A DNA stretch of 64,000 nt. It comes from Parachlorella kessleri (Eukaryota; Chlorophyta; Trebouxiophyceae; Chlorellales; Chlorellaceae). The first letter of the stretch is position 1; every line of letters begins with the position of its first letter. The position numbers and the translations under genes are program-made. Positions 59,024 to 64,000 of this stretch are shown piece by piece. Under the pieces are notes generated by a model. That model had not been told where the DNA came from. It was given only the letters and a program-made list of their open reading frames with translations, and ran no database searches. The DNA is taken from contig BBXU01002596.1 of the NCBI GenBank assembly GCA_001598975.1, positions 1-64,000 on the forward strand, given 5' to 3'.

Positions 59024-60874
59024 GCATCGGGAGTCAAATAGGCTTCACAGGCTTGTGGTCGAGGGGAGGCTGGAAGAGCTACAGCGCCTCTTGCAGCAGG
59101 GATGCGATCCTCATGGCGTGAACTCCAGTGGGATGACCCCACTTCACGTGGCTGCAGCAGCCGGAAATTCTGAGTGCCTCCGGTCGCTCGTGCGACATGG
59201 AGCTGACGTTGAGGCAAACGATTCATACAGCTGTCCTCCCCTCCATCTTGCAGCTCGCTTTGGCCGGGGTGGAGCCTGCAAGGAGCTGGTGGCCCTGGCG
59301 CCAGCCTTGGCAGGCTGGACAGCCATGGCCGCACTGCGCTCCTTACAGCCGCAATGCGTGATGAGACTGGAGAGGGCGTCCGGGCCCTGGTGCAGCTTGG
59401 AGCAAGCCCGGATGAGCGAAACAGGGTAGGAGCAACGCCGCTGCATGCAGCGGCGCTGTGTGGCGCAGTGGGGGCCTGACCGGGCGCTGGTGGAACTGGG
59501 TGCCAATGTTGATGCAGCCGACATCCGCGGCCTACGCCCCCTCCATATGGCTGCCATGGGACCTGCCTTAGGGACTATTGCAGTGGCACAGCTGCTGGTG
59601 CAGGCCGGGGCAGATGTCTCCGCCAGGGACATGATGGGTCGCACTCCCCTGCACTGGGCCGCCAGGAGTGGCAAGGTCCCCTTCATGCAGCTGCTGCTGT
59701 CCGCTGGGGCCGATCAGGAGGCCAGGGATAGCGCTGGCTTCACGCCCGCCCAGCTGGCCGCTCAAGCGGGCCAAGCAGAGGCCAGGGCTGCTTTGGATGC
59801 AGCTGGGATGCAGGTGAGACTGGCTGGATGCTTTGCGTTGGTTAGTCCTTGCCTGTTCAGCAAGCTCTAGCATGGAAGTCGTGGGCCGCAGGTAGGATTA
59901 CATTACCTTGTGTCATGCAGAGTAGGAGTTTACCCAGCCAGACAGTGTGGTGTCTAAGGTCCGGCTGCAGCCATGTGTTGGTGTGAGCCAGCAGCTCACA
60001 CCAAAGTTTCATAATACTTGCAGGGTTTCCCCAGGGGCCCTCGAGTCTGGCAGGCACCCCCAGACGTCCTGTGCCGCCTGTGAATGGCTACGAGGCTCTC
60101 CCTCAGCTGCCGGAGTCATGGTTGTCTCTCGATGTGCTGTGCGCACTGCTGCAGCAAGGCCTGATTCCTGACACCCTGGCCGACAGCACACGTGGCACTC
60201 TGCTGCATTATGCAGCTGCAGAGGGCGCTTTGGGGGCCATTCGAATGCTGGTGCACCATGGGGCAACCCTGAATAGCCTTGACAACCCTATGCGCCACAC
60301 GCCCCTACATGTGGCAGCTGGCTACTGCCAGCCCGCAGCGTGCCACGAGCTGATCGCTCTGGGAGCCAGCTTGAATGCCCGTGGCAACGCAGGCGTCACC
60401 CCTCTCATGGTGGCTGCGATAATGGATGAGAGCGGGGACTGCGTCAGGGTATTGACGCAAGCAGGGTCAAACCTTCAGTGCACGGATGCCAGCAGGACCA
60501 CGGCCCTTGGCCATGCAATTACGGGTGGCCAGCTTGGGCCAGTCAAGGTGCTGCTGGAGGCTGACGTGGCTGCGCCTGGCAATGCACGGGCAGGGATATC
60601 GGCACTTCACCTTGCTGCTGAGTCAAATAGTCCCAACGCTGTTGCCTTGGTGCGGCTGCTGCTGGCGGCTGGGGTGGCTGTGTCAGCAGTAAGTGACGAC
60701 GGCATGACTCCTCTGCACACGGCAGCAGTCAAAGGGAATGCTCAGATGGCAAGAGTGCTCCTCCAGGCCGGAGCACGTGCCAATGCCCGTGATAGGGAGG
60801 GTCGAACCCCCGCCCAGCTGGCTTCCCAGGTGGGCCATGCTGAGGTGGAGCTGCTGCTGTGGCAGGCAGTGTGA
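59024..60874 (+). CDS. Ankyrin-repeat protein, reading frame interrupted
   Basis: An array of ankyrin repeats starting at an acceptor (59021-59023): SNRLHRLVVEGRLEELQRLL, GMTPLHVAAAAGNSECLRSL, CPPLHLAARFGRGGACKELV. It then continues only if the frame is changed near 59298 (to GASLGRLDSHGRTALLTAAM and VGATPLHAAALCGAVGA) and again near 59475 (to DRALVELGANVDAADIRGLR, GRTPLHWAARSGKVPFMQLL). A donor ends this exon at 59813. The next exon begins near 60022, but its phase does not match; from about 60071 the ankyrin frame runs cleanly to a stop at 60872-60874 (GTLLHYAAAEGALGAIRMLV, GMTPLHTAAVKGNAQMARVL, GRTPAQLASQVGHAEVELLL). Ankyrin arrays mediate protein binding; no partner domain is visible. The breaks sit in or next to G- or C-rich runs, so either assembly error or pseudogene. 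Confidence 0.75.
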
Positions 60875-61943
60875 ATGGCAAGCAGGCTCCACCTTGCTCA
60901 GGTATGTGATGCAGGCCATGCATGCTGCGCTGCTGGAGGCCCCTCACACACCGACAGCAGCCGACAAAGCTACTGGCTAACCTTGCTGCCTGCGCCACTC
61001 CTGCAGGTACCTAGGCTGTGTTTCTTTACAGGTTATCCAAGGCATGGTGGTTGGCCGCTGTCTCCTTCCCACAAGGAGAGAAGTGATACGCAGATAACGT
61101 AGAGGCTTACCAGTGGCTGCAAGGTGCTCTTTTCACAGGTGCACGCCGGAGATGTGAACCGGCCTATGTGCAGTGATGTGGACATTGTGGATAGAGGGCG
61201 TTGCAAGCATGCCATGTGGCAGATGCTGTTGCAGTTGTAAGAGCTAACTTTCATATGGGAGCCAGTAGCTGCCTACTGGACTACGATACTGCGACTAGAG
61301 ACGGATTGGTCTGATGGACCATGGCCATGCTTCGTAACAAACAGTGGATATCTGCAAGCGGTGGTTGTGAATATCACGTGACTCGATTGAGGTGATCCAT
61401 TTCAGGCTGCCACCGACAAGCTGATTACCCAGCAAACAGCTGTCCCAACCTGTCTTGCTGGCGGACTACCAAGCGCTACAAAACCATTTGCTCACCAAGG
61501 CGTCCTAGCCAGCTCTATGGTATAACACAAGTTTGCCTGCGGCAAGCTGGGACTGCCAGTTTGTTGAAGTGACTGGGGCCATTCCATGAAATGCGAACCG
61601 GCAGCAGAGGCACCTAGCCTGCGCAGCGGACCTATGACACAGTTGCCTGGATTGCGGAAAACCTGGCAACCGCCTCAGAAGTGACAACACCCCCTTACAA
61701 CTTCTTCCAGCCCATGGTAATGAATAACCCCTTGCTGTTATTCGCATGTTCTTTACAGTTCAAATTACTAGGAACACCTTTGCAGGCAACTGTAACCCTG
61801 CATCCGTTGAGTGTACTGGGCCACTAGAGTTAGATCGCAACAGCACCCAACCAGCACTATCAAATTTTGGAGCGAAAGATCTGGCCAGCGACAACAAGCG
61901 GCCCGAGAGCAGAGCTCCACACACTACTCGTAGAACTCGCAGC
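60875..61943. other. Convergent spacer, no gene seen
   Basis: 1.07 kb between the ankyrin gene (+) and FtsZ (-). No supported exon. Minus-strand TGTAA motifs at 61695-61699 and 61753-61757 serve the FtsZ gene. Confidence 0.6.
61695..61757 (-). other. Candidate poly(A) signals of FtsZ (TGTAA)
   Basis: Two minus-strand TGTAA motifs at 61753-61757 and 61695-61699, about 190 and 245 nt past the stop codon. Confidence 0.5.
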
Positions 61944-64000
61944 TCAATACGCCTTGGGTCGCCGCTTCCTAAGAAACTCGGGTACCTGTATGGGTGGAGG
62001 GCTGCCCTGCCGCTGCGGCGGGCCTGGCGGCGCTACCAGCGGTGGCTGCCGCAAAGACTGCTGCTCCTGCATGGCGGCTGCCTGCTGCCCTGCGCCGGCA
62101 CTGGCTACCCCCCGCGCATCTGCTGCCGCCTCGGTCGCGCCGAACCCAGTGGCTATCAGTGTGATTTGCACCTCCTGGCTCATAGAAGGGTCCACAACTG
62201 CATTCAGGCAGCAGAAATAGCAAAGCGCTAGTTTCAAGCCTCTCCAGGATGCCAGCAGCCACCCCTGCTGCCCAACCTGACACCCAGATAAAGCCTCTGC
62301 AGGCTGCGATGCGCCGTTCCAAGGAGCAAGCGAGTGGTAAACCCCGGTTGGGCAAGCAGGCAACAGCGGTAGAGTTGCAGTGACTTTTGGTACCCACAGC
62401 ATCCACCTGCCGACCTACGAGGCTTCCCAGCGTGGGATTAGATAATGCCGCCCACCTGCTCCAAATATCAAGTTTGCGCTGGGGTCAACCAAGTCATAGA
62501 TGATCTCAGCTGCCTCGTTCACCTGCACAGGTGCAACACTTGCACTTCAAATCCTGGCACTGAACCCTTCCGCAGATCCTTGCTGCGGTGAGTGATGCCC
62601 CTTGGCAGCAAGCAGAGGCCGTCCAGGCTTTCAACTCATGAAGCACTTGCCCACACTCTATGTTCAGAACTGTGAGCTTGCACTGGGCAGGGGGACTTGA
62701 TACCCTAGTTGCAAGCCATGCACCACGCTTTGCACTACCTGGTAGCCTGCGGTGTGCAAGGTAACACCACTGCTCACAGCCTTCATCAGCGCTTCCTCCC
62801 CACCAGCACCCAAGTTCCAGCACAATGCAGTCTGGTCACGTAGGAAAGCCTCCTAAGGCGCTGCTGCAGCCCCAACCCACCTCAAAGAGTGTCATGTCAG
62901 GGGGACCAGTGATGTTCCAAACAATGCCGGTGGCTCTGTCAATGCCCAGCTCCAACAGTGGCGAAGAAATGGCAGACAGCGCCGCGTCCCGTGCACGGGA
63001 CTTGCCTACAGCAGTGGGCACACATTGCAAGGTGTGCGTGCTACCTGGGCCCACCCCACAAGTGGCTGGCACGTCTGGCCAGTCTGCTTGGCTAGGAAAG
63101 GAGCAATAGAAACAACACTGTGCAAACAAGCAGCGCTTCCCCACGCTCGCCAGGCACCACAGGGAGGCAAGGCTTACCCGTGGCCCGTCCTTGGCCCATG
63201 AGCGAGGACCCAGCACCCTGCATCACCGCCCGCACGTCCGCAAAATCCACATTGACGAGACCAGGCACCTGCAGCAACAAGACACACCTGTACATACGCC
63301 TGCACATGCTACGATCTCCTGACACGATTGGGTTTATAGGTGGTGCATCAGGACACCACACAGGTGGGCTTCAATGAAGAGAGAGCGCCATCCTAGTGGC
63401 CACCTACTGTTCAAACTGGATTGAAGCAATTCGTCAGCGCTGCCTGCTGTGCCGACTTACTGTGATGATGTCTGAGATGCCGCGCACGCCTTGCCGCAGC
63501 ACATCATCAGCCACCCTGAATGCCTCGGTCACCTGCTTGCACAAGACATGGCCTGGAGGAGACTCGACCAAAAGCTTGACACAGGACCCCCTGTCAAGAA
63601 ACGCCACCAAGCTTTAGTAAGACCATCATGCTGCTCACAGCTTCAAACCCCGGCCCAGCCTGCCTGAAGCAGTGCCCGATGAGTGCACCATCTTCATCAG
63701 CAACCAGTGCAAACAAGCATCCCAGAGCCACAGACCTCTGACACACTTCACATATGCAAGCTTCTGTAAATAGCTCCCTAGCTATACTGATCAAGGAGGC
63801 CCCGGGTTACCACTCACCGGCATGTTGGGATCGACCGCGTCCAGCAGCTTGTCATTGGGTATGATAATGAGGGTGTCCACATTAGCCTTCAGCTGCTGGA
63901 TGGCCTCCTGGGCTTGGCGCTGCCGCAAGCGACCCTCAAAGGAGAAGGGCGTGGTCACGATGGCCACCGTCAGCACCCCCAGCGACTTGGCCACGCCAGC
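61944..64000 (-). CDS. Plastid division protein FtsZ (FtsZ2 type), N-terminal part outside window
   Basis: Six exons visible: 64000-63818 (cut), 63532-63461, 63268-63178, 63005-62881, 62522-62456, 62197-61944, all in phase. FtsZ is the tubulin-like GTPase that forms the division ring in the stroma. Seen here: [44 protein letters not shown], then [94 protein letters not shown] and [10 protein letters not shown]. The GGGTGTG nucleotide loop lies upstream, beyond the window. The protein ends [17 protein letters not shown], the short C-terminal motif that binds membrane tethers and is kept in FtsZ2 (and cyanobacterial FtsZ) but lost in FtsZ1. The linker is Gln/Pro/Ala-rich. Confidence 0.95.

Noticed and set aside
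61941..62231. Plus-strand Cys/Arg-rich frames opposite the FtsZ last exon
   Set aside because: Antisense shadow of the Gln/Pro/Ala-rich FtsZ linker.

Overview
This is nuclear DNA of a photosynthetic eukaryote, most likely a green alga (Chlorophyta, probably Trebouxiophyceae). Genes are intron-dense: 3 to 15 exons each, introns mostly 100-500 bp, with GT-AG and some GC-AG borders. Several genes encode plastid functions: DXS of the MEP pathway, an FtsZ2-type plastid-division protein, and a guanylate kinase with a transit-like leader. TGTAA, the usual chlorophyte poly(A) signal, lies downstream of several stop codons. Species cannot be fixed from sequence alone. Almost none of the long open frames is a gene by itself; the models here were built by joining exons at splice sites that keep both frame and family homology.

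Layout: (1) 1-7.6 kb: 3' end of dihydrolipoyl dehydrogenase (+), a small RWP-RK factor (-), guanylate kinase (+), then 2.5 kb of repeat-rich non-coding DNA. (2) 7.6-18.2 kb: DXS (-) head to head with the U3 snoRNP protein UTP15 (+). (3) 18.2-24.3 kb: repeats, ribosomal protein uS3/RPS3 (-) head to head with a U2B''/U1A-type snRNP protein (+). (4) 25.6-30.7 kb: an EREX-like PX/coiled-coil protein (-) head to head with an unrecognised four-helix membrane protein (+). (5) 32.1-39.3 kb: an mTERF-type organelle factor (-), then eS25/RPS25 (-) head to head with eL30/RPL30 (+). (6) 39.9-45.9 kb: haspin kinase (-) head to head with a small FHA-domain protein (+). (7) 47.2-57.5 kb: PP2A scaffold subunit A (-), a helicase-associated-domain fragment (-), and an M48 (OMA1-like) membrane metalloprotease (-). 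(8) 57.7-61.0 kb: an ankyrin-repeat gene (+) whose frame is broken several times. (9) 61.9-64.0 kb: FtsZ2 (-), cut by the window edge.

Most genes are unrelated housekeeping functions (mevalonate-independent isoprenoid synthesis, rRNA processing, translation, splicing, mitosis, phosphatase signalling, organelle maintenance), so this is not a pathway cluster. The order is not random, however: at least six plus-strand genes begin 150-540 bp from the start of a minus-strand gene, giving a run of bidirectional promoters with convergent, repeat-bearing spacers between pairs. Other recurring features are very small first exons, a set of GC-AG introns, and three dispersed short repeat families. I found no CRISPR array, rRNA, tRNA or complete transposon.
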